From the NCBI GenBank assembly GCA_014549065.1, contig JACDOX010000018.1, positions 5,242,172 through 5,306,171 on the forward strand: a stretch of 64,000 bases of DNA, written 5' to 3'. This stretch comes from Cardinalis cardinalis. Lineage: Eukaryota; Chordata; Aves; Passeriformes; Cardinalidae. The position numbers and the translations under genes were made by a program. The first letter of the stretch is position 1. Each line of letters begins with the position of its first letter. Of this stretch, positions 49,211 to 62,900 are shown in pieces. The notes beneath the pieces are model-generated. The model ran no database searches, had not been told where the DNA came from, and worked only from the letters and a program-made list of their open reading frames with translations.

Positions 49211-49483
49211 GTGTGGACAAAGGGGAAAACTTTTAAACTAAAGGAGGATAAATTTAGATCAGATATTAGAAAAAAATTCTTGGAGATAAGTGACACACAA
49301 GAACAGGTTGCCCAGAGAAGTTGTGGATGCCCCATCCCTGGAAGTTTTCAAGGCCAGGCTGGATGGGACCCTGACCAACCTGATCTAGTGAATGGCTTCC
49401 CTGCTCATGACAGGGGGGTTTGACTTAGATGATCTTTAAGGTCCCCTCCAATCCAAGCCTTTCTATGATTCTATGATTCTTTC
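49211..49483 (+). repeat. CR1 LINE 3' end, best-preserved copy
   Basis: A 5'-truncated CR1 3' untranslated end. The order is as in the family: 'ACAAAGGGGAAAAC', 'AAACTAAAGGAGGATAAATT', 'TAGATCAGATATTAG', 'AACAGGTTGCCCAGAGAAGT', 'TGTGGATGCCCCATCCCTGG', 'CTTAGATGATCTTTAAGGTC', and the terminal ATTCTATG octamer-type repeats. CR1 lacks a poly(A) tail and ends in this short repeat, as seen at 49464-49483. The central 'GTGAGGGTGGTGAGGCACTGG'-type segment is diverged. The copy carries no coding capacity. Confidence 0.92.
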
Positions 49484-52400
49484 TCAGCCAGTGTTTCTTA
49501 ACTACTGCATGCTGTTAAAGTATTTTGGTGTAGTCTAGTTGAGGAGTGCCATGGCTCTCATGTTTTCTATTTTCCAGCTGAGGTGCAGTTCAGATAAATT
49601 ATTATGAGTATTATTATTATTATTATGCAGTTCAGTTAAATTATTATGGGTACTCTGATTTGAAAGCCTGATTCTTAACTGTGCTTGTACCTTTCTTGTC
49701 TCTGCTTTCTCAGCATCACCCAATAGCTTCTGAAGTTATGGATAGGATAAGCTCTCTTGTTCAGGCTCTGGACCATCCAGGTGACTGTTTTGTGACTATT
49801 TGTGATGAAGGAAAGGTAGATCTAGATATCATACTTAATGATTTATAATCCTGTAAGATGTTTTAAAGCTCACTCCAAGCTTCTAGAGTAACATTCAAGT
49901 ACAGATTCTGTACTATTTTGGGGTTGGATTCAATCCACACGTAGCTAGGCAAAATTCTTTTCACTTCTATCAACATTTTTGAATTGCTGCAGGGCCCACG
50001 ATTTTTTCAAGAGTCTTGACTAATTGTCAGTGTTTTATCTCTGCCATGAATGAACAGCCACAAAGTGTTAAAATTAACAAAGGAACTACAACCTTGGCTG
50101 ACATTATTCCAATTCTAGAATTAAGTGACTCGTGTTCCTTTGCTGTTCCTCTGTTCTTTATGGTTTTGATTACTCCAACTAAAATGGAAGAGATCAGATA
50201 TGTGTCATAATGAAAGATGCTGAAGATGCTGGTGGGGCTGGAAATCTAACAGCCATATTGATCTTCCAAGTTCAGCTGAACACAATAATGCAGTTGTCTC
50301 CACTCCTCTGCTCAGTAATGGTCCTTCATAAGCTGTGTGCTCTGAGAACACCTTCAGGTTTGCAAATGCTCTCATGCACTAACTATCCTGATTTTCTCCA
50401 GTTTGGGCACTGCATTTCAACATCACCTAATGTCCCTGTTTGCTGGGTGACTTTTAATATTATCCGAGAGAAAATAGGAAAGCAGAACCACCTGGGCCAT
50501 CTCGTGCCAATGGAAATTGTTCAGAATTCAGGGACTTCAACTAACTTGTGCTCTTCTTTTACATGTGAAGAAATTTCCTGTTATTAAAAATTACTCTGCA
50601 ACACTAAACTAAAGAATGACGATCTGTGGGTCAGAATGAAAGAACAAAAGACACAGAAGCAGTAGAAAGCAATAATTAGGAAAAAAAAACCAACTTAGCA
50701 CGCCTCAGAGCTACAGTGGAGCTAATGCAAAAAAAAAGTGCTTAAAACAGAAGAAATTTGCATAAGATGCTCCTTCAATGTAATTATGAAATGGAATATT
50801 GTTTATCATCATGACTAGGGCTTTACCTATCTGGGCTAAAATGTATAGAAGGGCTGTATCTCTGTACAGGAGCAGGCACTTCTAGGACAAACATTGGCTT
50901 GAAAGTAGAAATGATCTATTACACTTGAGACAATTTGGTTTCCATCAGTTTCATTCCATTTCACTAGATCAGACTTCTGTGCCTGTCTCAGGCTCCAGCA
51001 TTGCAAAGACAAAAGTCAGACTTGGCTTCCCACATACATCTTGTTTCCCACAGGGCACAAACTGGAGAGTCTCAGCCACCCTGGGCAGCAGGAAAGCTGG
51101 GATTCTTCATGGAGCCTGCTCTAAAGTGGCTCTTGTCCTTCCCTCCCATGGCCATAGTGCCACTTGCCAGAGAAGTTGGATACTGCTTCTCTGTGAAGGG
51201 AGAAGTAGGAAGGGAACATTCTGAGTAGTCTCTGTCTGCCTTTCCCTGCTCTTCCACTTTCTGCTGCAGAGAATCTGGGTCAGTTATCTCTCTGCTCTAC
51301 TTGAGAGCAAAAGCTAAAAGGAGGACTTGTTCCCCTCTTCAGAGAATTTCTCACATGAGTGAGATACTTCAAGCAACAGCTGAAATTGTTGTGTTTTCAA
51401 CACTTTGGATGAAAACAGGAATTAACTTGAAAACCTATTATTAACAAATGTTTTTCAAACAGATCTTAAGATGATGCAAACTTGCACAACGACTCAAGTC
51501 TATAAACCATCAAACTTTTATCCCTCATGAGTTGACTTTCAATGCTCCTCAGGTTCAAGCAGAGGCTGATGCTCTGTTTCCCTGTGCTCTGCACCCTGAG
51601 TTTCTCAGGGACTATGAAGAAACCTTGTGCTTGATGGGAGCAGTCAGAGGGGGATGGGGCTGAGCAGCAGGAGAAAGCATAACTGAGAGACTGATAGAGA
51701 CATCCTGACAGCTGGAATGGGTCATCAATAGATCCATCATGCCAGTAATTTGCAACAAATTTAACATACATCACTTTAGTCAGGCCACGCTGTATCTGTC
51801 TTGTCACAGCATCAGAGTGAATAACACTTAAATCGGGTGTCACCGTTGACCTCTCTGACCCTGGAATTGACACTGCTGTTTGAGCTTGGCCTGGCTGGCA
51901 GCAGATGTAGGGAAGATTAGTACAAACGGTGGGGGTGTACTAAAGGAGGACAGAGCATAACAATACAGCTTAACCGGGCAAACAAATGGTGTTTCTGGAT
52001 TTTCTCCCAGTCCTGCTTTGCTTGATGAACTGTTGGCATTTGTTTAGACCTTCTTCCAGCTCTCTTTAGTCACACTAACTGTGTGTATATTTTTCATTCT
52101 GACTGATTCTATATGCACGCATGAATATACATGCAATAAAATTTGTAGATACAAGGTGACCAGCTTGGAGACTGAAGTCTGTCATGGAGATTAATGAAGC
52201 AGAACACAAACAATAGTAAAACTAAATTCTCATGTTCTGTGTTTGAAATGTGAGACCCAGCCTGAGACATGAATGGATGCTTTGATTCTGTTGCCACTTT
52301 CAGCATCTCAGTGCAGACCTAATCGTTTAGTAAATGATGAAGTTTCACAAAAAAGTGCGTCTCATGTAGAGAGCAGGAGAGACCAAGACCCTGACCAAAT

Positions 52401-54792
52401 CCCAGAATCCTTCGATGGCTTTGGACATGTTAAAAATCCTCCAAGATTATGCCATGGAGAAAGAAGAGCCTCCCAGCAAGCACTGCCAGTCCTGGAACTT
52501 GGGGAAATATTCTCCTGACGTCAAATCTGAAGACCGATTTAAGTCAGAACTTACGAGCAAGGCTTACCAACCAGCTAAACGACTTATTTTCATTCACCCA
52601 AGAGAAGCTGTTTCCCCCATTTTCAATCCTAATGAATACCTTCCATAGACTTCTATAGTTGTTTCTACAGACTAGCATGGAAATGACTACAAACCTGCTA
52701 ATTCTCCCTGGTGCTAGAAACGAGACACCCTCCACAGCCAGACGGAGCCCACTGAGTCTGCTCAGCATTTACTTTTGAATCAGCACACGATAGAATTACA
52801 CGATTTGTTTGCTCACCCCAAAGTGGCTTTGGAGCCACTCAACACATNCTTGTGACTGGATGCTGGGTGGGCTTTTCCCCTGCAGTCATTCAGCCTTCTA
52901 AACAAATATGTGACTATGGGCTAAATTCAGTTTTTTTTTTCTTGAGGCATTGTTCTTAAGTGGGTGACTTTTAATTAATGGATTTTAAATGGTAATATAA
53001 GTTGTCTTTCAGCAGGTAATTGGAAGTTACAAAATTAATATGTATATGACTTGTATAATAGTTTGTCCTTTTTCCCCAGTCTGCTTAATGTTTGATATCT
53101 TGATTAAATTGATTTAGCACATCAATGAATATCCCTGAACTGGAAGAACAAGAAGCTTTTAAGTAAGTTATCCTGTATGTCCTATAATGTTCATATTTAG
53201 TGACTGTTTGAAGGTGGAAACATATCAAAAGTGACAGAAACAATAAGAAAATGATAAAAGGTTAGAAAATTAACACTTTATGTAAGGAAAACAAATTTTT
53301 GTTTGTTTTTGCATTATTTCTTTTAGAAAATACTGGTAGTAAAGCAGAAAGTATTTTACAGTTAGTCATCTTGAATGTTAATCAGATTCTATTTGTCTTT
53401 ATTACTGTCTGAACGTGAAGCTGACACCCCAGACACCCACTGACATCACTGTGAGCCCTTCCCCTGTCCTTCTCAGGAGGAGGACTGGGCTTCCAAGGAT
53501 CTGAGTTAGGCTGTCTTGTTTACAGCAAGGGCTACTGAGGGTATATTATAACAATTTATCTTTAGAAGGAATCATGTGTCAAAATTACTCATGTTTGTAG
53601 TCTTTTTAAAATTAACAACTTAATTGATGTGTCCCGTGTTTGAATTTCTGTGTTGCCTGGACAGAGAAAGGCAAATCACATTTCGCTTGGGGACTGGAGA
53701 GCTGAATGAAAGTGAATTTACCCCAGGAAAGTGAAGACTCTGCCCCATTGCCCAGCTGTCCTATGGTGCACTGTGAAGGTGTATCTCAGAGGAGCTGGGG
53801 TCACACAAATGTGGGCATGAGGCACAAGTAAGTTCACATACAGTTCATAACCATGCAGAGGAAGCGGGCTTAGCCACAATGACTGGGGAGTTGACTTTAA
53901 AAAAAAATAAATTTATAGTGATCTGTTTGCATTCTACTACAAANGGTTTCTTTCCTCATTATTTTTGATGGGAAAGGAGGAAGGTTAAGAATGTGTTTGG
54001 CAAAGGACCTTTGATGTGTATGTGTGGTGGTTTTGGGGTTTGCTAGTGGATCCAGCAGAGTCATGCTGACGGACATTTTGAAACTTTCTCTGGACTCTAG
54101 GCAGCCCTTGGGAGTGTATAACAGCTACTCAGGATAGGAGGCAGGAGGCAGACAGCTCAGGTGCTAACCGTATGGTCCCCCTGGTGTCATCACCTGCAGT
54201 AACTGGCCTAACATACCTGTGTGAGCTCTGTGGCTCTTCATTGAATTTTTTCTGACCATCACTAGATTTCTATTACTGGGGGGAGATGTTTGTTAAATTA
54301 GCTGTGAATACTCATGTTTGGAATATATTCCCTTTTTTCTCCAAGGAAAACCAATTTTAGGCCTAAACATTTAAAATTCAACTATAGAAACACAGCCAGA
54401 GTACCTCATGAAAATTGGGATTTATTTACTTTATGGCACCATTTTTCCCTTTGGTCTAGTGTCCTTTACAGGATAAAATTTCATGTAAGAGGTTATGAGT
54501 TCTTCCCAAAGATGAACCACTCCACCCCTAGGCTTTGTGGCCATTGTGCACAGAGGCAAGATGAAAGTGACAGTATGAAACCTTTTCATTCCAATCCCCA
54601 TAACGTACTCATATGACATTACATCAAGGAAACTATCCACTTTTGGGGGGAATATGTGTGTGGCTCCGCTTTTTTTCAAATGTGCTGTTTAATATAAAGC
54701 TGTTAAAATAGATGATGCAATTCTTATGGTAGCTCTACTCTTCTGGCCTAATGTGGGTAGAAGAGAGTGCTAAGGCATTAACAGCATTGGAG
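49484..54792. other. Non-coding DNA with a small tandem duplication
   Basis: No gene is supported. The 27-bp duplication around an ATT run at 49584-49652 is listed separately. Open frames at 50210-50587 (+), 51466-51873 (-) and 52415-52648 (+) match no family I recognise and lack splice or retrocopy structure. 'TGTGGTGGTTTTGGGGTTTG' at about 54021 resembles the start of some bird LTRs but has no partner. Confidence 0.4.
49584..49652. repeat. 27-bp duplication flanking an ATT run
   Basis: Two copies of a 27-bp unit (49584-49610 and 49626-49652; both begin TGCAGTTCAG) differ at two positions and are separated by ATT repeats. This is consistent with slippage or a local duplication. Confidence 0.8.
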
Positions 54793-55206
54793 AATCATGC
54801 CTTCCACTAGACCAGGTTGCTCAAAGCCCCATCAAACNTGGCCTTTATCACTTTCAGGGATGGGAACACCCACAGCCTCTCTAGGAAACCTTTTCCAACG
54901 CCTCAGTGCCTTCATGGTAAAGAATTTTTCGCTTATATCTAATCTAAACTGGTGGGTTTAGAACTCTCTCAGTTCAATATCCCTTTTATCAATACATGCC
55001 CTTTTAAAATTCCATTTCCACCTTTTATGTGAACCCCCTTTAGTTACTAGAAGAATGTTGTCTCCCAGAGCCTTCTCTTCTCCAGTCTGAAGAACTCCAA
55101 CTCTCTCAGCCTGTCCTCACAGCAGAGGTGTTCCAGCCATCTGATCATCTTTGTGACACTCCTGGGCTTACTGCAACAGGTCTGCCACCTTCTTTGGTCT
55201 GGTAGG
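54793..55206 (-). repeat. CR1 LINE 3' region, reverse orientation
   Basis: The + strand carries the reverse complement of the CR1 3' region over about 410 bp. It contains 'CCTTCCACTAGACCAGGTTG', 'CTCAAAGCCCCATC', 'GTAAAGAATTTTTCGCTTAT', 'ATCTAATCTAAACTGG', 'AGCCTTCTCTTCTCCAGTCT', 'CTCTCAGCCTGTCC' and 'GTTCCAGCCATCTGATCATC', all in family order. The usual 3'-terminal segment is missing apart from a GAATCAT scrap, so the copy has lost roughly the last 80-100 bp by internal deletion. It is more diverged than the copy at 49.2 kb and therefore probably older. Confidence 0.9.
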
Positions 55207-58200
55207 TGTTAATACCCACATTCTTTACTGTTTTCACAGGAAATTAAACTGGAAAATTACAAAGGGGAATGATACTGAAACTTTGCATGGAGAACCATGC
55301 AACTTTGGCTGCACCTCATTCCACTCTCAAAATAGTTTACAGGTCATTTTTGGGCTCTGAATTCACTCCCATGAGGTAATTGCACCCTCTATTTTCACAC
55401 TTTAAAAATAAAATTGAGACTGGGACTCTATCCCAGTCTCTTCCTCTCCTTTCTTCCTTACCAAAACAAAGCCACAGCCCTCTTCCGCTTAGAAACCTGA
55501 GATTTTTAGCAGCAGTACTTGACAGAAAAGGAAGCCAGCTCCACTTTCTCAAATGAATTTTGTGGTAATGCTCTTGGTAATGCCATATGCATACCTGTAA
55601 GGGAGACAGCTCATGTGGAGTAGCACTTTTCCTCTGAAACCTGGCCCTCCAGAATCTCTCTTCTCTGGGACTGANCAGCCATGCTCACCGGGGAATGATG
55701 ATCCAGCCAAGGAAAGGGAGAGGAGCAGAGTGTGCTCCCACATTTCCCCTGCTCCTGGGGGAGTGTTAATGCTGCTCCTTGTGAGGGCTGCCTGTGGGCA
55801 CAATGGTGACACTGAGGTGCTGACTCCAGTGTTATTTCCACTCACAGCCTCCAAAGGTGTTGGCACCCTGCTCAACCCTTGGGATGGAAGGACCACTGTG
55901 CAACCTCACNTGTTTGTTAAAGCCTCATGCTAAAGGCCTCAATGTAGGCTGTTCCCACTGGCTTGACTTAAATAGATGTGTCTCTTCTCTTGTTTTCTTA
56001 TTAGTTTAATGAGTCATCAGCTGCTTTTCAATTTATTTTTTCTAAGTTTTTTGCTACATATTTTTCAAAATCAGAAGCATGGAAACAACTTAGTGTCTTG
56101 CAGTAGTTTGTTCTCTGCAGCCCTTCTTTGATCTTTTCTGCCATGGGGACAAAAGAGATGATGGTAAAATAATCATTTACTCCAGATTTATATGCCTGTT
56201 TAAGCCTAAAATTAAAAGATTCAAAAAGAATTTTCTCTTGTCAAAGTCACAGACTTTATGCTTCAGTTTTCGAGAGTTTTAGATTTGAAGTTGTTAAACT
56301 TGATGTTTAATCCCTGATTTATACTGACATGGTTAAATCCCTGGCTTATAGTGAATACTTCCATATTAAAAAAATAATAAAGGTGTACTAAAACTCTTTC
56401 ACAATAATAAGTTTTATTAGGTACATCAGGTGTTACTGTAGCATAGATATAGAGTAGTGTAGGTACATTGCAAACAGCATCTTATAGTATCAGACAAAGA
56501 GAACCTTTTACAAACCCCATGTCTCTAATTTCATTTTAGAAAATTAGATACTAAGAATTTTGCATAAGATAACTGTATTACTGGGATGCAATTTGGCCCA
56601 GGTTTCTAGCTTTAGTGCATGTGGCTCCTTAATAAAAAGTGTCAGTTAAAATGAAAATACAGCTTGGGTAATTAAATTTAATTGGATCTTGTCACTTTAA
56701 ATCCTCTTCGTTTTTGNGTGTTTTTACAGAATTGCAGCTTCTGGTTTGCTAATTTCTTTATTGCAAGCTGTGCTCTGAACCTGACTGTCCTATAATAAAG
56801 TGGGACCTTGTTTTTGTAGAGGGCTTTGAACCATGACTGTAATAACAAACAAAAGGAGGGTGGGAGCTGATTTATTGCCAAAAGAAAATCTCTCCTTTAT
56901 TTCTTACATCTTCAGATAGTGAAAAATCATGGTTCTGATTTTATTAACTCTTTAATTTTCTGGCAAGTTGATGAGCATTTTGCACAAACTCTCATGAGTA
57001 TAATGGTATGATGCTATGCCTGTGACAGGTAGCAGCAGCAATTATCATACTTTTTCATATTGGAGCTGTTTGGGCAAGCAAGAGGGATTAGGTGAATTGC
57101 AGTATTCATATGTAGGTCAAGCAGGGTGCAGGCAGTGACAATGCAAATCATGTGTACTGCCTGCCAATAGCCACTGCGCAGATTCGCAGGGATAACCTTC
57201 TCTGGGGTGAGAGGTAATTCAGTTTCTTTATTACACATTGCACATGCACAGCATCCAAAGGCAAGGAAGATTTAAGTGTAGGTGATGAAGCAAAAAAAAT
57301 ATTGGCCATACCAACAGACACATCATAAAAATGATAAGTCTGTAACAATTTGTACAACTGCTAATGTCCATATTTCAAATCAAAGCCAGCTGAATGAATT
57401 TGTACACTTGGGTTTTATGTGTGAAATGCAGTATCATAGCATCCTTGATTAGAAGACAGGTCATTAACGCCGACATCTCAGAACGATTAAAGATGTAAGA
57501 CTGTCCTTCAGAGCACAGTAGTGGTCCCCTGATTCTCTGCTAAAACATATGGATATGGTGTAATTACATTTTGCAAAGTGCTGGCAACACAAGTTTCTCA
57601 AACAGAACTGCCATGCCTGTGTAGTCTCCACTGTTTATAACGTTTTCCAGAGGTGTGCCTCAAATCTCACCAATACTCCTGGGATAAAAATCTCTGCAAT
57701 CAGACACAGAAAGCTCTGTTCACTTGACTGCCCAAGGGTGCCCAGGGTATTTGAGGTGCCTGAGGGTGTATGAGATTTTTGCATGGGGCCCTCAGAATGA
57801 GATTCTGAGCCCAGATGAGGATGTGTCTTCACGTATTGGTGTCTACATGGGAAACATGTTCCTAAGTGTGCGTTTTAACTCACGAAGATTTAGCATTTCA
57901 TTCACATGTCCACAATCAATCATCTGGTGGCAGCTGGGATGTCCCAGTTTACCTCAGCTGACCTCTACCTGCTGGTCCAGAAGGATGTAAGGATCACATG
58001 TCTTATATCTATTACATCTGTTTTGATAATCCAGGAGAGTTCAGCCAGCACTAATTACCTACCTATGTTTAAGCAACTAAACCTAGAACTAAAGATCCCA
58101 TAGCTCCCTTGTGCTATAGAGGGAGCTCACACACAGTGACCTGTGAGTCGACACCTAAATTTAAGTATCTGTAGTTTGAAGCTATACAACAACTATTTTC

Positions 58201-58679
58201 AGATCAGCTCCTCATTTAGGTAAATCTACCTAGGAGCAACCTGGGAACACTTGGAGCATGAACACACGCCTCTTCACATGTCCAGTCTCCCTCTCTCCTG
58301 TGTGGTGACCAGCTTGCTCCCTTGAGCAGCACCTGGCTGGGGCTCATGCTCCCTCATTCCTTGGTCACTCATCTGCTGCTTGTGCCCTAGGTGGACCACC
58401 TTGTACCAGCCTGTCATGACTTCCCAGGGAGGTAACACCCTCCTTACCTGAATGCATGGCTGCATCAGGACATGAGGCTGAAGGAGACAACTGGAGACAG
58501 GAACAACTCACCCTTCTGAAATAGGTGGCAATCACCACCTTTAGAAGATCTGCTTTTCTCATTCATTAGAGTGGAACCTGGATGACTAGTTTGCAGAATT
58601 AATCTAAATTTTAGATTTCTAGACTGAATGGAACTAAGATGAGGTGCATTCCATATCATCTGTGTCTCTGTATATTATT
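55207..58679. other. Non-coding DNA with a GC-richer patch
   Basis: A GC-richer patch at about 55600-55920 opens frames on both strands but resembles no protein I recognise. Another mild patch lies at 58260-58480. Near 57431 'TATCATAGCATCCTTGATTA' weakly recalls a CR1 tail but is too short to call. No gene is supported. Confidence 0.42.
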
Positions 58680-59060
58680 AATGGAGCCACAGAATTTTTA
58701 TCTCCTTAAAGTCATTCAGTTAGATCAAGGCACTAATAAAACACCCCAGTAATTAATTACAGGGATTAGACTCACGATATGAAAATGTCCTGTCTTGCTG
58801 TCATTGAAAATAGTGTCTAAACATCACATCACTCTCAAAGAAGTCAGAATAAATTATTTCACACTGCTTTCTGGAGTTTTACAGTGTTTTATAATGTTGT
58901 TAAGGGAGCACATAAGTAAAGACAGTCTTGTTTTCATATGTACCATTTTTTCATCATTTTTTTTAGGGCTTCTGTAAAGCAATCCACTGGAAATATCTAT
59001 TTAAAGAGATTACATGCTTTATTTATACACAGAACAGATGAATGGATGGATAAAAGTAAT
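58680..59060. promoter_or_regulatory. Candidate conserved non-coding element
   Basis: Repeat-free AT-rich stretch with AGTAATTAATTACAGGGATTAG (58749-58770, combining TAATTA and a GGATTA bicoid-type site), TTATTAATGG and a retained CpG. The combination of a paired-type and an OTX/PITX-type homeodomain word is suggestive but not conclusive. Confidence 0.27.
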
Positions 59061-62000
59061 GTATGACTCCTTATAACCAGCATGATTCACCAGGCCTGTT
59101 AGTAAGTCTGGCTACTTGGTTTTTTGTCACATTTGGGCCTTTGGATCCAGACTGAAATTGCAATTCATTTTGCAGATGAAATATCATATCTTAATTTATT
59201 AGAATGATAGATGCAAGAAATGGTTCTCATGTTTGGTGTATGATATCAGACACTAAGAATGGACTGTACAAACACATCTTGTAATATTGACTTTATTTTT
59301 CTTTTTTTCTCTATTTTCAAAATATTGAATCATTCACAATGGTATGACATTTAAAAAAATATTAAATTTTCTGAGGTAAATGCTGGTAAGGGATTAATTT
59401 GTGCGATTTTACTTTCCTTTCTGCCAAAAAGAGACAGACACGTGAATTCCAATTAACTTTCATCAGGTTCTAAGCTCCAAGTTTATTTTGTACTGCTTGG
59501 AAAGTGCTATCTTGTATTTTTAAACTTTGGAAAACATTTCAGCTAGCTCCACTTCCTTTTCTAATGTAATAATTTCTACCAGACTTCACTGACACTCGCT
59601 GGGTATCTGTTTCACCTTGTTAATGGTTGAATATGTAGTGTCTATTGAAACCAGCAAATTAGCCTCTAAAAAAGGGAAAAATACTATACCCCATAACCAG
59701 AAGTGTGCTTATACAGATTAATCTACATTAACAGCTACAGTACTAGAATTAATGCGGTCTGATTAATTTGCCTGTTTTAGTGAGCAACATCTATTTTTCT
59801 GTAGTGATAAACAGCTCCTTAAGAATATATTATTACAAATTTACAGATTGTTTTTGTGGCTGTATCTCTACCTCTTTGATTTTTAAGGGTTTACAGCAAT
59901 GTGCTGCTAGATTTTTCCAACATAGTGAGAGCAATTACTTGAAATTTATGGATGATTTCCTATTCTATCACTTTTGTTCTAAATTAGAAACCATCTGAAT
60001 GACAGTTTAAAAATCATGATAAGAAATCTTACTTGACCTCTTCATCATCATGCTTTAATACAGACTCTTAAGCAAACAGTTTTAGTATCTGATTGTTCAG
60101 CACTTGCACACATTATCGTGAAACATTCAATTTCAGGAAAAGTCGCTGTTGGGAGTAGGGGGAACTCAACACATATATGCGAGTGATTATGCAATGTACT
60201 GTCTGAGATCTCAGGGGACACTTGGTGACCCAGGTGTTTCCTTCTGGCCTTACGTTTTCATTTGGGCAAGCATTCTCTTTTGGTCCAACAATGCTGGATA
60301 TTACTATTTGTATAGCTCTTGCCACTGCTTTTCTGTAGAATAGCTCCTGGCTTCTGCCAAGCAGGAATTCATGTGACAATCCACATTTTACTGCAGGTTG
60401 TATTTGCTTGAACAGATTGTTGTAGCCTTTACAAGCCAGTCCCAATGACCTTCCCTACAGTAAGAGAGGGAGAGCAAGCAACTGGCTGGAAGCGCTAACC
60501 ATTTTCAGGATGGCTGAAAAGAGTGACCACCAACACTCTTCGCTCCTGAACACTACTTTCTAAACTTTTGAATTAAAATAATGAACTCCCATTCATGTAA
60601 TTGGTGCCAATTGGTTCCCAATGACTTTTGTGGGACTACTACTATCTGTGAGAGTATCGCTTAAAGGATCCTATACTTTTCCTTCAAAAAGCTTCACAAG
60701 CTAGAGAGAAACTAGATCAGGTACTAGTTACCTCCTGATCACACTGATAGCTGTGATACTGGTAGAAAGAGTCTCCTTGCAAGTTCCGGGTGCAAATTTG
60801 CTGTACTGCTCCCACAGATGCACCTGTTTTCACAGCTTGAAAATCTCCCAAGCAGCCTCCATGCCAGCACAACCCTGCTGCTGGCTGTGTAATATTACCC
60901 AGCACTGAGAATCGTACTTGAATAGCTCATGATCTGCATGTTGCACAGGTGCTAGAGGTTGTTCCCCACTTTGTGAACTGACACAAAAGCAAACTGTGTA
61001 CCTGCTTTGCTGAGATCACCTAAAGGAAACGTCACCGTGTCCCACCAGCAATTCCCTGTTATTCTTTATCAAGGTTGAATCCAGTGGCAGCTGCCAAATG
61101 TAATTGGCAGGATGCACTTGCTGCATGCCAAAAGGACTAAGTGCCCTGCTATGCTATATTGATATGGCTGGTGAAGGCATGGAACCCAGCTGGTTCTGCA
61201 CCTCATGTGAGTATGTCTTGAGAGGGTAATTTTGCATGACAAACATTATCCTTCAACCTCTATCCACTGGGAAGAAAACCCTCTACCCATTCTGGGCCAT
61301 GGTTATGATGTTTGGTCTCCGTCATACAGCAGTTTATGCAATTATAGTGTGTGCATTTCTTTCTTTAAATGTGTGTCTCCTTAATAACTTTGGAAGCTCT
61401 AGCCAATTTCAGTCATAGCTGGCAGGAGGGAAAAGATCTGACAGATTCTAATTTCTTCAAAGTTTGAATAAAATAGCTATATACAGGAGAAAAATCTTTC
61501 CAGAGACACCACTTAGAGAAAAACTCAGTTCTTCTTAGACACCAGACTTTGAGCAAAAGAGTAATATTGTGAATATTCCAGCTGTAGGAAAAGCTCCAGT
61601 CAGCCTTAATAGCCAACTGATAGATCTGTTGTTTCACAAATCTGCAGGAATCTAGACTGTTAGCTGTGTTGTTCACCAAACTATGTCTTTCTGCATTACC
61701 CATCCACCACAAGAAACTTGTATGTAAGTCACAAGGGATGACCATATATACTCTTGCAACCTATTTCCTCCAAAAACCCCCCAGTTTTCCTGGGTGTATT
61801 TTTGCACACTGGATGTCTCTTTTTGTGGTCCTTTTTTCCTTCTAACCACCTAAAAGACATTGGTTGGGTTAAAGACCTTGTGGTTAGCCATCTGGAGTAA
61901 TTTCACAGGTTTGTGTTTCTTCCCTGGCCCAACAGGGTCATGTCAAGTATTTTTACAGATGAAATGCATAAAGAGAGATAGGTCCATGCAACTCTCAAGT

Positions 62001-62519
62001 GGCCAAGCAAACCCAGAAACCAAGACCAGTGTTCATCCTTTGACCCCTAAACTCAAAGACTGGCAACAAATAAAATGGATTCCAATGTGGGAATCTGGAA
62101 AGTAAAGACAAAATCCTGAAAAATAAAGGAGGTTTTAACACTACACAGAATTGCCAATATTTCCAAAGCAGTTGCAGAACACGGCACACAGGGTGAGCGG
62201 CTTTAGGCTTATCTACCTGGGTGCAGCTGCACAGACCAGCCCAGCAGCCTGACCTGTGCTGACACAGACCCCAAGTGCCAGCTTGCACCTCCTTGGCTGT
62301 GGGTCTGAGTAAAGGACCATGGAATGGCTTGGTCTGTCTTGGGGGAGCTCTAGAAAAAGAGAAAATTCACCAAGCTGTCCCACAGGAACAGACATCTCCT
62401 GCACTGGCTGGGCCCACCTGCATCTTCTCTGAGCTTCCTGTCAAGATCTANTATTGTTGGGGCTGCTCATATGCAGCTGTACAATTTAGAGGGCTTTTCT
62501 AAGGGAGGGATTAATCAGC
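59061..62519. other. Non-coding DNA without recognisable elements
   Basis: No gene, RNA or transposon is supported. Short AT-rich low-complexity runs occur near 59280-59370. Confidence 0.45.
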
Positions 62520-62900
62520 TTATTTTAAAATAAAGCATCACTAAAGGTTTTGTCTTCTAAGTGACTTACACCCCTTGATAAGATAATGTACTGAAAATGT
62601 ATGTCACTGTGATATTTGGGAATGGATAAATAATGTATGACTCTGGCAAATGAAAGTTTTGAACTCGAGAGGAATCGCTGGCATTTTNTAAATAATTTAG
62701 GAAGTGCTCATAAAAGAGAAAAAATGAGGAAAAGGCCTTTTATAAATGTCACTTATTTGGCATCATAACCTCTTTAGAATGACTGGTAATTTTATGAACT
62801 TCATGTGGATATAAATGTGCTTAAATGTGGAAGTATCTGCTTTCTTTGAAACCATTTCTTACAAGAGAAGAAATTCTCATTGAAGTTTAAAGTGAAGATA
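62520..62900. promoter_or_regulatory. Candidate conserved non-coding element
   Basis: A palindromic TTATTTTAAAATAA opens a repeat-free stretch with repeated TTATAAAT, ATAAATAATGTATGA and TCATAAAAG words. Many of these resemble caudal/HOX (TTTATG, ATAAA) sites, and two CpGs (CTCGAG, ATCGCTGG) are retained. Texture-based call only. Confidence 0.27.

Noticed and set aside
50210..50587. 125-codon + frame
   Set aside because: No recognisable family and no gene structure around it.
51466..51873. 135-codon minus frame
   Set aside because: Local GC is higher so stops are rarer; no domain or homologue is recognised.
52415..52648. 77-codon frame beginning M-A-L-D-M-L-K that looks protein-like
   Set aside because: It overlaps another open frame in the same DNA, has no recognised homologue, and has no clear splice donor. 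It is worth a search but not supportable as a gene.
54021..54260. LTR-like start (TGTGGTGGTTTTGGGG) of a bird endogenous retrovirus
   Set aside because: No matching LTR end, primer-binding site, polypurine tract or internal retroviral sequence is seen.
57431..57480. Possible CR1 tail beginning TATCATAGCATCC
   Set aside because: Too short and diverged to separate from chance.
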